A DNA stretch of 64,000 bases, from NCBI RefSeq assembly GCF_010993965.1, contig NZ_WIXM01000001.1, forward strand, positions 372,001 to 436,000. The letters run 5' to 3'. Position 1 is the first letter of the stretch, and each line of letters opens with the position of its first letter. The translations under genes and the position numbers were made by a program. This document shows, in pieces, positions 35,206 through 44,890 of the stretch. The notes beneath the pieces were generated by a model. It saw only the letters and a list, made by a program, of their open reading frames with translations. It ran no database searches and was not told where the DNA came from. The DNA is from Gracilibacillus sp. YIM 98692 (GTDB taxonomy: Bacteria > Bacillota > Bacilli > Bacillales > Amphibacillaceae).

Positions 35206-35454
35206 TCAATGCATATAACCCAGTTCAATTCGTTTGTAATCATTATAGACGGTTTGGTGATGCTGTGAAATATTCACACAACATTTGCTCGTTAGATGTG
35301 TACGCATTGTATATTCTTTATACGTGGTTCCAGCTCGTTTCATCTTATCCAAAACTCCTTGGACTGTGAAATTGATTTTACCTTTCTCTTTCACGAGCTC
35401 CTTGATAACCTGTAACATTTCATCTTCACAACTTGTTCTTTTTTTATCACCCAT
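35206..35454 (-). CDS. Small conserved protein next to hsdR (DUF7669-like)
   Basis: An 82-residue protein. The ATG at 35454 has AGGAGG seven bases upstream; an in-frame ATG at 35484 lies before the ribosome site and is rejected. The C-terminal half has EYTMRTHLTSKCCVN and HHQTVYNDYKRIELGY, which matches a small winged-helix-like domain often seen attached to or near restriction proteins. Its stop is convergent with the metallopeptidase gene three bases away. A DNA-binding accessory role is plausible; the function is not established. Confidence 0.65.
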   Translation of the reverse strand: MGDKKRTSCEDEMLQVIKELVKEKGKINFTVQGVLDKMKRAGTTYKEYTMRTHLTSKCCVNISQHHQTVYNDYKRIELGYMH

Positions 35455-35522
35455 TGTTTTACCTCCTGATATGAAAGATGGCATAACATCTTACTCTGAT
35501 GTTATGCCTCTCGTTGAAGCAA

Positions 35523-38468
35523 TTAAGCTTTATAGTGAATTTCACCTAGTTCCATCAACTGTCTCGCAACACTTTCCACCTGCTTATTAGGAACAGAACT
35601 TGCTCGAAGTTGTTTCTTCAATTTCTTTCTCATTTCTCGCTTCACATCTTCTTTCTCCGTCCAATCAATTACCGCATTATCTTGAATGATATCCGTAATT
35701 ATCTCGGTTAAATCTTTAATACTCTCTTGTTCAATTTCTTCTGGTAATTGCTGTTCTAGTAACTGATAGAATGGTAGTTGTTTCGCATCCGAAAGGCCAA
35801 ATGATTGACTCTCTCGATCTATGTTTATCATTTCTTCTCGTATGGACTGATACTCTTCTAAGAGCTCTTCTATCGTTAATTGGCGTAATTTACGTTGTTG
35901 GATTAATTGTTCTAAGCGTTCTCTTATCGATGTATATTTCACTGGGTTCTCATCTAACTTAATTCTGATTTCATGTTTAATGGCATGCTCCATTTCAGCT
36001 GCTTTTGCTTCAGGTGTTTTTAGCTCATCTAGTTTTTCATCAAATTGATTCGTTAAAATATTGACTGGTTCAAATAAGATTTCAGGAGTGGACGCATAGA
36101 CGTATTCTTCAATTAATTCACGTACCTTACCACCACAATCTGAAATATCCATGGTACCATCATCGATATAATAACGAGATTTGGCAAGCTTTCGAATCTT
36201 TCCTAGCCATTTTAAATCATCTACATAAGCCTTAGCTTTTGGACTAGGCATTACCATATCCATGCTTTCAGAAAACTTCTTGAAGGCTGTATCAAACTTA
36301 TTTCGCACATCTTCTGGTTCTAATACTTTTAAACAAGCTTCAGCATCACTCTTATTAATATAATCAAAGAACTGCATGATCCTACGATGATGGGATTGTA
36401 AGCGAGGCATCTCTTCATCAACATGATGCATGGCACCTTTAATATCTTCTTCATGGAAGATACCTAGAGATTCTTCTAGAAATTGAGATACGCCATAATA
36501 ATCGACAATTAAGCCATAGCTCTTCTTATCATAGGTTCGATTCGTTCTAGCGATTGCTTGTAATAAGTTATGTTCTTTTAATGGTTTATCCAAATACATG
36601 ACCTGTTCAATAGGGGCATCGAAACCAGTTAAAAGCTTATCACAGACGATTAGAAAAGCGAGCGGGTCTACATCTATTGGTTTTTTGAAGCGCCCGATCA
36701 CTTCTTTTTCTTCTGCCTTGGATACAACATATTGTTTCATTTCTTCTGATTCATTTTGACCTTTTGAAATAATCACCGCCGATTCGTAATCACTTAGTTC
36801 ATCCATTAATTTTTTATAAGCAACTGCGGCCTCACGTGATACCGTAACAATTTGTGCTTTAAAACCATTAGGTTGGATATGCTGCTCAAAATGGTCAATG
36901 ACATCAAGGACAACGTTTTTTAATCGTTTCGGTGATGCGGTTAAGGCTTCCTCTGTTACATACTTCTGTTTAATTCGTTCCTTATCTTCATCAGAATAAT
37001 CACGGAAGAAACGGTCGAATAGCGTATCAATCGTTTCCCCCTGCACATGTAAATCGATCAACCTAGCTTCATAAAAGATTGGAACCGTTGCTCCATCTTC
37101 CACTGCTTTTTCAATTGGATATTTATCAATATAAGTCCCAAACGTTCGAACCGTACTTTTATCTTCTTTATCAATTGGTGTTCCCGTAAAACCGATGTAA
37201 GTTGCATTTGGAAGACCAATACGCATGTTCATTGCTAGCGAACTATATTGCGAGCGGTGCGATTCATCGACTAGGACAATCACATTTTCCGATTCAGTTA
37301 ACAGTGGATAATCCTCGTCTTCATCAGTTTGGAATTTTTGCACTAAGGTCATCACTGTTGAGCCTGGTCCTTGTTGTAGTAATGTCTTAAGTTTTTCTAC
37401 TGATTCTGCTTGTTTGGGATTAGGAAAACCACAACGTTTAAATGTTGCGGTAATTTGGGCATCTAAATCTTGTCTATCCGTGACCACTACAATAACAGGA
37501 TTTTCCAACTGTTTTAATCGACGTAATTTCATTGATAAAAAGACCATGGATAAGGATTTACCAGAACCTTGTGTCGCCCATACAACGCCACCACGAGCTT
37601 GTGGATGTTCTCCTGTTAGAATACGTTCTACAGCTTTATTTACAGCTCGATATTGCTGATAGCGAGCCATTTTCTTAATTACACGGCCATCTTCTGGTTC
37701 ATAGACAATAAAGTTTAAGATGATATCAAAAAGACGTTCTTTCTCCAATATTCCTACCGTTAATATATCTTGAGACGTTGCATTTTCCCCGATATCTTTT
37801 GTGGATAATGGATATGGTTCTTTCCAAGCACTGTAATGTTGAACTTGTGCACCAATCGTTCCTATTTTAGCACGGTCATTACTTGTTGCGATCAGTAACT
37901 GATTATAATGAAAAAGGGCTTCATTTTCTTGTTGATAACGACGTAATTGTTTCACGGCTTGTCCGATTTGTTCATCTGGAGGTAATGCTGGACTTTTACA
38001 TTCAATCACAACTAATGGCAGTCCATTGACATACAACATAATATCAGGACGAATCGTTTCATTAGCATGGGTATAGCTGAATTGATTCGTAATAAGGAAG
38101 TCATTGTTGTCAATATTGTCAAAATCAATTAACTTGACTGTTTGATTTTTTCTTCCTGAACCAACATCTTGTTGCACCGATAATTGGTTAATCAGTAATT
38201 CATGAAAATGTTGGTTCGCTTCCATCAGACTCGTTGTTTCCATATGCGCAACAGAGCGAACCATTTTGTTTAAGTTGTTTTCATTTATCCATGGGTTTAA
38301 GCGTTGAATCGCTTGTTGTAGCCTTTCTTTTAAGACCACTTCTAATTGAGATATACGCTCTTTATCCAGTTCCGCCCCATGGACATACGTGTAGTCAAGC
38401 TGTTGAAGTTGGTCAATCATTCGATTTTCGACTAACGTTTCCTCATTCCAAGCTTGCGCTTCACTCAT
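35523..38468 (-). CDS. hsdR: Type I restriction enzyme, HsdR subunit
   Basis: A 981-residue motor and nuclease subunit. The N-terminal PD-(D/E)xK nuclease is seen as PDIMLYVNG...VIECKS near 140-156. The helicase core has Walker A TQGSGKS near 298, DESH near 400, and later motifs including VCDKLLTGFDAP near 610 and RTNRTYDKKSYG. It starts with ATGA overlapping the HsdS stop, so M, S and R are co-translated. It cleaves unmodified DNA at a distance after translocation. No damage is visible, so the system may be active. Confidence 0.95.
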   Translation of the reverse strand: MSEAQAWNEETLVENRMIDQLQQLDYTYVHGAELDKERISQLEVVLKERLQQAIQRLNPWINENNLNKMVRSVAHMETTSLMEANQHFHELLINQLSVQQDVGSGRKNQTVKLIDFDNIDNNDFLITNQFSYTHANETIRPDIMLYVNGLPLVVIECKSPALPPDEQIGQAVKQLRRYQQENEALFHYNQLLIATSNDRAKIGTIGAQVQHYSAWKEPYPLSTKDIGENATSQDILTVGILEKERLFDIILNFIVYEPEDGRVIKKMARYQQYRAVNKAVERILTGEHPQARGGVVWATQGSGKSLSMVFLSMKLRRLKQLENPVIVVVTDRQDLDAQITATFKRCGFPNPKQAESVEKLKTLLQQGPGSTVMTLVQKFQTDEDEDYPLLTESENVIVLVDESHRSQYSSLAMNMRIGLPNATYIGFTGTPIDKEDKSTVRTFGTYIDKYPIEKAVEDGATVPIFYEARLIDLHVQGETIDTLFDRFFRDYSDEDKERIKQKYVTEEALTASPKRLKNVVLDVIDHFEQHIQPNGFKAQIVTVSREAAVAYKKLMDELSDYESAVIISKGQNESEEMKQYVVSKAEEKEVIGRFKKPIDVDPLAFLIVCDKLLTGFDAPIEQVMYLDKPLKEHNLLQAIARTNRTYDKKSYGLIVDYYGVSQFLEESLGIFHEEDIKGAMHHVDEEMPRLQSHHRRIMQFFDYINKSDAEACLKVLEPEDVRNKFDTAFKKFSESMDMVMPSPKAKAYVDDLKWLGKIRKLAKSRYYIDDGTMDISDCGGKVRELIEEYVYASTPEILFEPVNILTNQFDEKLDELKTPEAKAAEMEHAIKHEIRIKLDENPVKYTSIRERLEQLIQQRKLRQLTIEELLEEYQSIREEMINIDRESQSFGLSDAKQLPFYQLLEQQLPEEIEQESIKDLTEIITDIIQDNAVIDWTEKEDVKREMRKKLKKQLRASSVPNKQVESVARQLMELGEIHYKA

Positions 38469-39712
38469 GACGGAACCTCCTCATTATCATCGATTGGTAC
38501 ACGGACTTTGCCAGTTAGAAGTTGTTGCATAAGACCTTGTTTTAACTGAATTAATTTTGTTAATTTAAATTGTTCATGGCTTATTTTATTATCAAAGGAT
38601 TTGATGGTTTGATAAATTTTGATTTGTTCATACAGAGGAGGGCAAGGATAGTAAATAGATTTTAGTGTTTTACTATTAATTACTCCCATGGTTCCTCCTT
38701 GACTATATTTGCTTAATTGGTTATAAAAAATTTTAGATGACATAAAGTATTTGTAATATTTCACACTTGCTATAGTTTTATCAAATGTAATCTTTAGAAG
38801 TCGTGGATTAATTATTCCAGGTTCAACATCTTCTGGAACAATAGCGATTTTACCATAAGTTCCAACTAGACTTATAAGCAAGTCACCAGGTTTAATTTTG
38901 AAACTCTGTAGAGAAAAATATCTCTCTTCATCTACATAATAATCACCTTTAGAGAAGTCATTGGGAATTACCTGCTCTTGCCCATAGACTTTATATCCCT
39001 TATTAACATAGAACTCTTTTTTTAGTGCTGAGCCAAACGGGCCAGGTTTTATAGCATTTCTATCTTTATCTGCAATTTCTTCTAATGTAACTAACTTCCA
39101 ATTTATAGGAATCTTACCTAAAGGAGTCTTTTTGAATTGTGAATGCCCAATCCCTTTCGTCAACAACTGTTGCATTAATCCTTTTTTCACCGTCTCTGTT
39201 TGTTTGATGATTTTTTCTGTTTGTTCGATTACTTCATCGACGGAGGTTAGGATTGCTGCGATTTTTTGTTGTTCTGCTAATGGTGGTAAACTCACTTCAA
39301 TATTTAATAGCTCATCTGGCTTAATCCTTTTAGAACCTGTTCCATTACTAAGTCGTTCTAAACTGTTATAAAAACTTTTTCTAGCAAAATAATAATATAA
39401 CCAGTTTTTATTAACAAATTCAGCGATATCAAACGTTGGTAAATCTGAAGATGATTGATAACCGTCTAATTCTTCAGGAACAATACCAATAGCACCATTG
39501 TGTAAATTCTGCTTACCATAAATAAACTGTCCAACTTTTCGATGATAGTATTTAGTTGAACCTATTTTGTCCGTATCTCGAACCTCTCTCGGGAAAACTC
39601 CTCCCATATGAAGTTTTACAGATAATCTTTTGTGTATATCTTCATTAGACTCAGGAATTTTACTCTCTTCTAATATTTCTCTTAACTTTATTTTTTGCCA
39701 TTCACTCACCAT
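38465..39712 (-). CDS. hsdS: Type I restriction enzyme, HsdS specificity subunit
   Basis: A 415-residue specificity protein with two target-recognition domains. Each ends in the conserved LPPLAEQQKIA- or CPPLYEQIKI-type segment (near 140 and 365) and is followed by a helical spacer (about 150-190 and 375-405). It overlaps hsdM by 11 bp and hsdR by 4 bp. The recognition sequence cannot be predicted by eye. The first spacer contains KGLMQQLLTKG and the second KQGLMQQLLTGK, a repeat that is normal for the family and a site for domain shuffling. Confidence 0.93.
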   Translation of the reverse strand: MVSEWQKIKLREILEESKIPESNEDIHKRLSVKLHMGGVFPREVRDTDKIGSTKYYHRKVGQFIYGKQNLHNGAIGIVPEELDGYQSSSDLPTFDIAEFVNKNWLYYYFARKSFYNSLERLSNGTGSKRIKPDELLNIEVSLPPLAEQQKIAAILTSVDEVIEQTEKIIKQTETVKKGLMQQLLTKGIGHSQFKKTPLGKIPINWKLVTLEEIADKDRNAIKPGPFGSALKKEFYVNKGYKVYGQEQVIPNDFSKGDYYVDEERYFSLQSFKIKPGDLLISLVGTYGKIAIVPEDVEPGIINPRLLKITFDKTIASVKYYKYFMSSKIFYNQLSKYSQGGTMGVINSKTLKSIYYPCPPLYEQIKIYQTIKSFDNKISHEQFKLTKLIQLKQGLMQQLLTGKVRVPIDDNEEVPS

Positions 39713-41186
39713 ATCCTAACTCCTTCAAATACCCATACATCTTGTCTTCAATGTCACCACGTTCTTGCTCTAGCTTTTTCAAATCTGTTAATGCTGCTTG
39801 AACGTCAATTTCTTCTTCCTTTTCGGTCGTATCAATGTAACGGGCAATATTTAAGTTGTAGTCATTTTCTTCTATTTCTTCTAAGTCAACGACTCGGCAA
39901 TATTTTTCTTGCTCTTCCCATGCATCATAAGAGCTAACTATTTTTTCAATATCTTTAACTCGTAAAATATTTTGATTTCTTCCTTCTTCATAATCTTTGG
40001 AACCATCTAAGATAAAGACTTTTCCTTTTTGATGTTCTTCTTTTTGACGATTCAAAATTAGAATACATGCTGGTATGCTTGCTCCATAAAAGAGATTAGA
40101 GGGTATACCAATAATGGCTTCTACTAAATCATCTTTTAATAATTCTTTACGAACTTTCCCTTCTGCACCACCACGGAATAACACACCATGTGGCATGACT
40201 ACACCCGCTTTTCCATCATGACTTAGTGTTGATACCATATGCTGAACAAATGCATAATCTCCAGCATTTTTCGGTGGAATACCAAAACGAAAACGACCAT
40301 ATTTATCAGCTTCTGCTTCTTCTTTTCCCCAGTTTTTTAAGCTAAACGGAGGATTACTAATACATCTCTGATATAAAAGCAATTCCTTATCTTCACCTAA
40401 AAGCTTTGGTTCACGGATCGTATCTCCACGCTCAATGCGATGATCACTTAAACCATGTAAAAGAAGATTCATCTTACAAATCGCCCATGTATTTAAGTTT
40501 CGCTCTTGACCATGCAGAGATAAGTTACGTGGGTCACCACCTTGTGATTTGATATAATCCACGGATTGAACAAGCATACCGCCTGAACCAACCGTTGGGT
40601 CGCATACCCGCATTCCTTCTTCAGGTTTAATCAGGTTGACAATCAGTTCTACGACTTTAGTTGGGGTATAGAATTCTCCTCCTTTTTTTCCTGCATCATC
40701 GGCGAACTGCTTAATTAAATATTCATAAGCACGACCTAGCATATCAGGCTCTGATAGATTGCCATTACTTAAATCAATCGCCGAAAAATGCTGAATTAAC
40801 TGCATTAACAACTTATCAGGTAATTTTTCTTTATCATTAAAATCGATGTTAGCTAGCACACCAGCTAATGATGGATTTTCTTCTTCTAACGATTCAAAAG
40901 CTTTATTAATTTCATTACCAATATCTTGTGTTTGCACTTGAATATATGTCCAGCGGGCCCGTCCAGGAACAAAGAACTGGTGCTCATCACGATCATACCA
41001 ACCATAGTCATCGTCTTCTTCTCGTTCAATTTCTTTTGCTGTTTCAATAAAAACATCACTTAATCGTTTCAAAAATAATAAACCAAATATGTAATTTTTA
41101 TAATCAGAGGAATCTATACTACCTCGTAATAGATTAGCCGATTCCCATAAATGTGATTCTAATTGTTGTAACGTAAGCTTAGCCAT
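39702..41186 (-). CDS. hsdM: Type I restriction-modification DNA methyltransferase, HsdM
   Basis: A 494-residue N6-adenine methyltransferase. The helical N-domain (about 1-150) precedes the Rossmann domain with SAM motif DPTVGSGGML near 195 and the catalytic NPPF near 273. Length and order are typical. It is the first gene of the hsdM-hsdS-hsdR operon; start ATG at 41186 follows an AGGTAG-like site. Together with HsdS it protects host DNA. Confidence 0.95.
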   Translation of the reverse strand: MAKLTLQQLESHLWESANLLRGSIDSSDYKNYIFGLLFLKRLSDVFIETAKEIEREEDDDYGWYDRDEHQFFVPGRARWTYIQVQTQDIGNEINKAFESLEEENPSLAGVLANIDFNDKEKLPDKLLMQLIQHFSAIDLSNGNLSEPDMLGRAYEYLIKQFADDAGKKGGEFYTPTKVVELIVNLIKPEEGMRVCDPTVGSGGMLVQSVDYIKSQGGDPRNLSLHGQERNLNTWAICKMNLLLHGLSDHRIERGDTIREPKLLGEDKELLLYQRCISNPPFSLKNWGKEEAEADKYGRFRFGIPPKNAGDYAFVQHMVSTLSHDGKAGVVMPHGVLFRGGAEGKVRKELLKDDLVEAIIGIPSNLFYGASIPACILILNRQKEEHQKGKVFILDGSKDYEEGRNQNILRVKDIEKIVSSYDAWEEQEKYCRVVDLEEIEENDYNLNIARYIDTTEKEEEIDVQAALTDLKKLEQERGDIEDKMYGYLKELGYGE

Positions 41187-41414
41187 CGTACTACCTCCGT
41201 AAATCTGACTTTTTTCTTATATGACAAATACTATCAAATTTACCACGGAATAGATAGAATCACGGCCCTTTTGTCAGAAAATCCCCTTATATAAAGAAAA
41301 AATTTACAAAAAATCTAATTCCAAGTTATCTATCATGAATGACTGATTACATTTGTTCCTCGCCCCCCTCTTCTATAGAAGGATTTCTTTATGAAATTGA
41401 AAGGAGGTAAGAAC

Positions 41415-41480
41415 ATGATTCGCCAAAGCAAAAACAAAAATGAAGAAAGGAAGTTGGACTGGATTTCTTATAACAAATAG
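41415..41480 (+). CDS. Possible 21-residue small ORF with a strong ribosome site
   Basis: ATG at 41415 is preceded by AAAGGAGG at ideal distance and encodes a 21-residue, very basic and hydrophilic peptide before TAG. No family is recognised. The good ribosome site is the only support. It may be a leader or the start of a lost gene. Confidence 0.25.
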   Translation: MIRQSKNKNEERKLDWISYNK

Positions 41481-41766
41481 GAAAAGCCCCGTACTAACCG
41501 ATGGATTATGGTGGCTTGGTATGAAATTAACCCTTAGTAGTTAAGAAGAATTAGGACAATGTAATAACAAAACACGCTAGATTGTGTGCAAACAAGGGAG
41601 GAAAACATCAAATTTTATTCTATAAAAAATTTGAGCAACTAAATCAACATTGATAGGATGAAATGATACGAAAGATGAAGACAACATTATTACGTTCAAT
41701 AAGAAAAACAATTTGGACAAATAAGCAGTTGGCGCTACATCTTCCTTCTCAGACTACAAAGAACAA

Positions 41767-41898
41767 ATGACAGCATTAAAGAATTTTATCGAACAAATAT
41801 TGATGGAAGGTGTTGATTTTGGAAAGATGGCTGGTTATTCCAATCCGACTCAAGCTTGGTGCCGAGAAAATCTGTCAGTTCTTAAAGCTTACAATTAA
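41767..41898 (+). pseudogene. Remnant of a phage/ICE-type protein (VDFGKxxG motif)
   Basis: The frame reads KEQMTALKNFIEQILMEG VDFGKMAGYSNPTQAW and ends at TAA after 43 residues. The segment FIEQ...EGVDFGK.AG...PT is like the N-terminus of phage/ICE proteins that usually continue with LLKPGAEKL, which is absent here. The frame is open upstream to 41725 without a good start. It is a fragment. Confidence 0.35.
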
Positions 41899-42069
41899 TT
41901 ATTATAAAAGTCATCGTCTTGAAGAACCTACGCTTTGCAGCATCTAATAGATAAGGCTTTATCAATGAAACACCTGTTGTAATAAATTCTAAAAAAGCCT
42001 AACTAGATTTCGTGGTTTATTACGTGCTATTATAAAAATAATTGATTCAATATAATATGGAGGAGTTTT

Positions 42070-42477
42070 ATGAAAAAAACAGTGAAAGTAGTCGCAGCTG
42101 TTATCGAAAATGAAAATAACGAAATTCTATGTGCTTTAAGATCTCATGACATGTCAATACCGAACAAATGGGAGTTTCCTGGAGGTAAAGTTGAACAAGG
42201 TGAAAACTTAAAAGAAGCATTAGAACGTGAGATTTCAGAAGAATTAAATTGTAAAATTGTAGCCCATGAACTGATTTATGATCATACTCGTGAATATGAA
42301 AAATTTATTATTAACTTAATTGCTATAGAAGCCAAAATCGTAGAAGGGACTCCACAAGTATCAGAACACGCTAAGCTGATATGGCTACCTAAAGAAAATT
42401 TAGACTCTATCGTATGGGCGCCTGCAGATATACCTGCAGTAGAAGAAATTATGAAACACAACAAGATAGCAAAATAA
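42070..42477 (+). CDS. Nudix hydrolase, MutT / CTP-pyrophosphohydrolase type
   Basis: A 135-residue Nudix enzyme with the full box GGKVEQGENLKEALEREISEEL (GX5EX7REUXEE, residues 38-59). The GGAGGAG site precedes the ATG. Family members hydrolyse oxidised or modified nucleoside triphosphates such as 8-oxo-dGTP or 5-methyl-dCTP. In a defence island it could sanitise phage-modified nucleotides, but a housekeeping role is just as possible. It converges on the helicase-DUF3427 gene with a shared terminator. Confidence 0.88.
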   Translation: MKKTVKVVAAVIENENNEILCALRSHDMSIPNKWEFPGGKVEQGENLKEALEREISEELNCKIVAHELIYDHTREYEKFIINLIAIEAKIVEGTPQVSEHAKLIWLPKENLDSIVWAPADIPAVEEIMKHNKIAK

Positions 42478-42478
42478 G

Positions 42479-42506
42479 GATAGAACGCCTTAATAGGCGC
42501 TCTATC
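42479..42506 (+). terminator. Hairpin between convergent nudix and helicase genes
   Basis: GATAGAACGCC (42479-42489) pairs with GGCGCTCTATC (42496-42506) with one mismatch and a six-base loop, directly after the Nudix stop. It may serve both directions. Confidence 0.7.
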
Positions 42507-44861
42507 TTAATTCATATTTTCGTGTAAATAATCATAAAATGGCTGATCCACACTATCCTTTAATAAAAGATCCATTGTTACAACTGGTAACTCTTCTCCT
42601 TTATCATTTGGCATCGTTGTCTCCTCAACCGAATTTTGATCAGGTAGTGCTTCCCCTAGATAATAAAAATCATTACCTTCGTCATCATCTTTCTTTACAA
42701 ATATATGAATCGTGACATCTCTTTTTTGTGATTCGATAATCTCTACTACTTCTTTTGATGTTTTTCTTCTTCGACTTCGTGTAAACCAATGCAACACTTC
42801 TGGACTTAAAAAAGTATCTTCGTAATTCACACTAGCTTCAACATCTGGTTCCTTATGATATGTGACAAAAATAGGACAGGTTTGGCGTTTTGTTTTATAG
42901 CCATACATAGTTGAGTGCTCATCTTTTTCCCAATTTAATAATTTACACACATCTTTGCGCGAATACTTTTCTAATCTAGTTAACGGTGAATCCTTTTTAT
43001 AGCGATTAGTTCGTCGAAATGCTACTTTCAGAACATCCTCAAATAATGTTCTAAACCATTTACTCTCTAAGCACCGTTTCAAACTATCTGATAATTCATA
43101 TACTCCTTCATTATTTATGATAATTGATTTCTGCCCATACTTTTTCTGATCTACTTCAGTGAAAAATGATAACTCCAGAATCCTTTCTATCGAATGAATA
43201 GTACTAGAATCCGATAACAAGTCATTCTCATTTAGAATATTCACATACTCTTCTTTTTCTAGATGTTTCATTTCTAAAAGCTTTGTAATCAATATTGCTT
43301 CATGCTGTCGCTTTCCTGAAAGTATTTCCTGAGTGATAAAGGTCAATAATTTAGATTCTTCACTTGATACATCAGAAATATCTTCACGCATTGATTTTAA
43401 AAAATCAACATAGTTATTCTTTTTATTAGCTATCACAACTGGATCAATGGAATGATGTTCAAAGAAATCAATTAATAGAGGCATCCGTCCAATTCTATTT
43501 TTTAATTCTTTATAAGCATCACGAAATACTTTCATATGTGTTAATTTAGCTGTTTTGATTGCCTCATATATACGTTCCTTAGCAATCGCTTCAAAATTAA
43601 CACTAGAAGTACCTTTTATATAACTAGTGTCAATCATTTTTCGTCTAATCGAGTCTTTGTTCTGAGAATAGTCACCAGATAAAGCAATCGGAATCAAATA
43701 ATTATTGCTATAATTTCCAATAAAATCAATTACAGTTAGATGCTCTTTAGAATCATGCTTTCTTAACCCTCTACCAAGCTGCTGAATAAAAATAATACTG
43801 GATTGAGTTTGGCGTAGCATGACTACTTGATTGATACAAGGGATATCAATGCCTTCATTAAAAATATCAACCGTTAATATGTAATCTAAATCACCATTCT
43901 CAAGCCGGGAAACTTCCCTCATTCTTTTTTCTTGTGAATCTTCTCCAGTTAATGGAACCGTTCGAAATCCATGTTGGTTAAAAATCTCTGAAAGGGCATG
44001 AGCTTCTTTTTTCGTACTGCAAAAAATCAAGCCACGAACTCTATCACCTGAAAAACCATAATAATCTAACTTTTCTAGTATCCGTGTGACTCTTTCTTCT
44101 GAGATAAGTTTATTAAATAAGACAACATCTTTCACTTCTCCATCTATTTCAAGATCAGTTACTCCATAATAATGAAAAGGGGTTAACATATCTTCTTCAA
44201 GTGCTTCCTGCAGACGAATTTCATAGGCTATATTATAGTTAAATAATTTAAATAGATCGTATCCATCTGAACGTTCCGGTGTTGCTGTCATCCCCATTAA
44301 GAACGAAGGCTTAAAGTAATCAATAATTCGTTGATATGAGCCTGCACCTGCTCGATGACTTTCGTCAATTAATATGTAATCAAAACATTCAGGATCAAAT
44401 AACTGCAAAGTGCTCTCTTTAGACATCGTTTGCACTGTTGCAAATAAGTATGTAGCATCTATTTGATGATTTGTGCCTGATAAAATACCAAAATCAGATT
44501 CATTACCTCCAAGTACTTGCATAAAATCCAATTTTGCTTTTTTCAAAATTTGCTCTCGGTGAACGATAAACAACATTCTTTTTGGTTTAACTTTCCTAAC
44601 ATCAAAAGCTGCTAGATAAGTCTTACCAGTACCCGTTGCTGAAATGATTAAAGACCGAGTTTCACCCTTCTCACGAATTTTTTGAATTCCTTGTAATGCC
44701 GTTTGTTGCATTTTATTAGGTTCAATCTCTAGTGCATTCTTTACTTTATTAGTTATGTAAGAACCCGGAAATTCGGCTACTTTCTCTGGCATTTGTCTTT
44801 CAAATTCTTTTTTATAATGATCAATCCATTCAAAAGATAAAGGAATAGCCTCTAGCCACAT
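42507..44861 (-). CDS. DEAD/DEAH helicase with DUF3427 domain (C-terminal part of a split gene)
   Basis: A 784-residue superfamily 2 helicase. It has Walker A SATGTGKT near 78, DESH near 165, motif VI QQLGRGLRKH near 370, and a long C-terminal DUF3427-type region with WEKDE and KKDDDEGNDFYYLG. In the usual family this part is fused to an N-terminal PLD nuclease; here that part is in another frame (44891-45385). Reading back in the helicase frame from its ATG gives RIVDHFYSQFEDMWLEAIP, the normal linker, so a single frameshift near 44880-44893 split one gene. Restriction/anti-phage function is likely for the parent. Confidence 0.85.
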   Translation of the reverse strand: MWLEAIPLSFEWIDHYKKEFERQMPEKVAEFPGSYITNKVKNALEIEPNKMQQTALQGIQKIREKGETRSLIISATGTGKTYLAAFDVRKVKPKRMLFIVHREQILKKAKLDFMQVLGGNESDFGILSGTNHQIDATYLFATVQTMSKESTLQLFDPECFDYILIDESHRAGAGSYQRIIDYFKPSFLMGMTATPERSDGYDLFKLFNYNIAYEIRLQEALEEDMLTPFHYYGVTDLEIDGEVKDVVLFNKLISEERVTRILEKLDYYGFSGDRVRGLIFCSTKKEAHALSEIFNQHGFRTVPLTGEDSQEKRMREVSRLENGDLDYILTVDIFNEGIDIPCINQVVMLRQTQSSIIFIQQLGRGLRKHDSKEHLTVIDFIGNYSNNYLIPIALSGDYSQNKDSIRRKMIDTSYIKGTSSVNFEAIAKERIYEAIKTAKLTHMKVFRDAYKELKNRIGRMPLLIDFFEHHSIDPVVIANKKNNYVDFLKSMREDISDVSSEESKLLTFITQEILSGKRQHEAILITKLLEMKHLEKEEYVNILNENDLLSDSSTIHSIERILELSFFTEVDQKKYGQKSIIINNEGVYELSDSLKRCLESKWFRTLFEDVLKVAFRRTNRYKKDSPLTRLEKYSRKDVCKLLNWEKDEHSTMYGYKTKRQTCPIFVTYHKEPDVEASVNYEDTFLSPEVLHWFTRSRRRKTSKEVVEIIESQKRDVTIHIFVKKDDDEGNDFYYLGEALPDQNSVEETTMPNDKGEELPVVTMDLLLKDSVDQPFYDYLHENMN

Positions 44862-44890
44862 ATCTTCAAATTGAGAATAGAAATGATCGA

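Larger units (their letters stand above)
41187..42069. other. Long gene-poor stretch upstream of hsdM
   Basis: About 880 bp. It must hold the hsdM promoter at its left end. Two small pieces are noted separately (41415-41480 and 41767-41898). The remainder is AT-rich without a convincing reading frame, tRNA or repeat. Confidence 0.5.
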
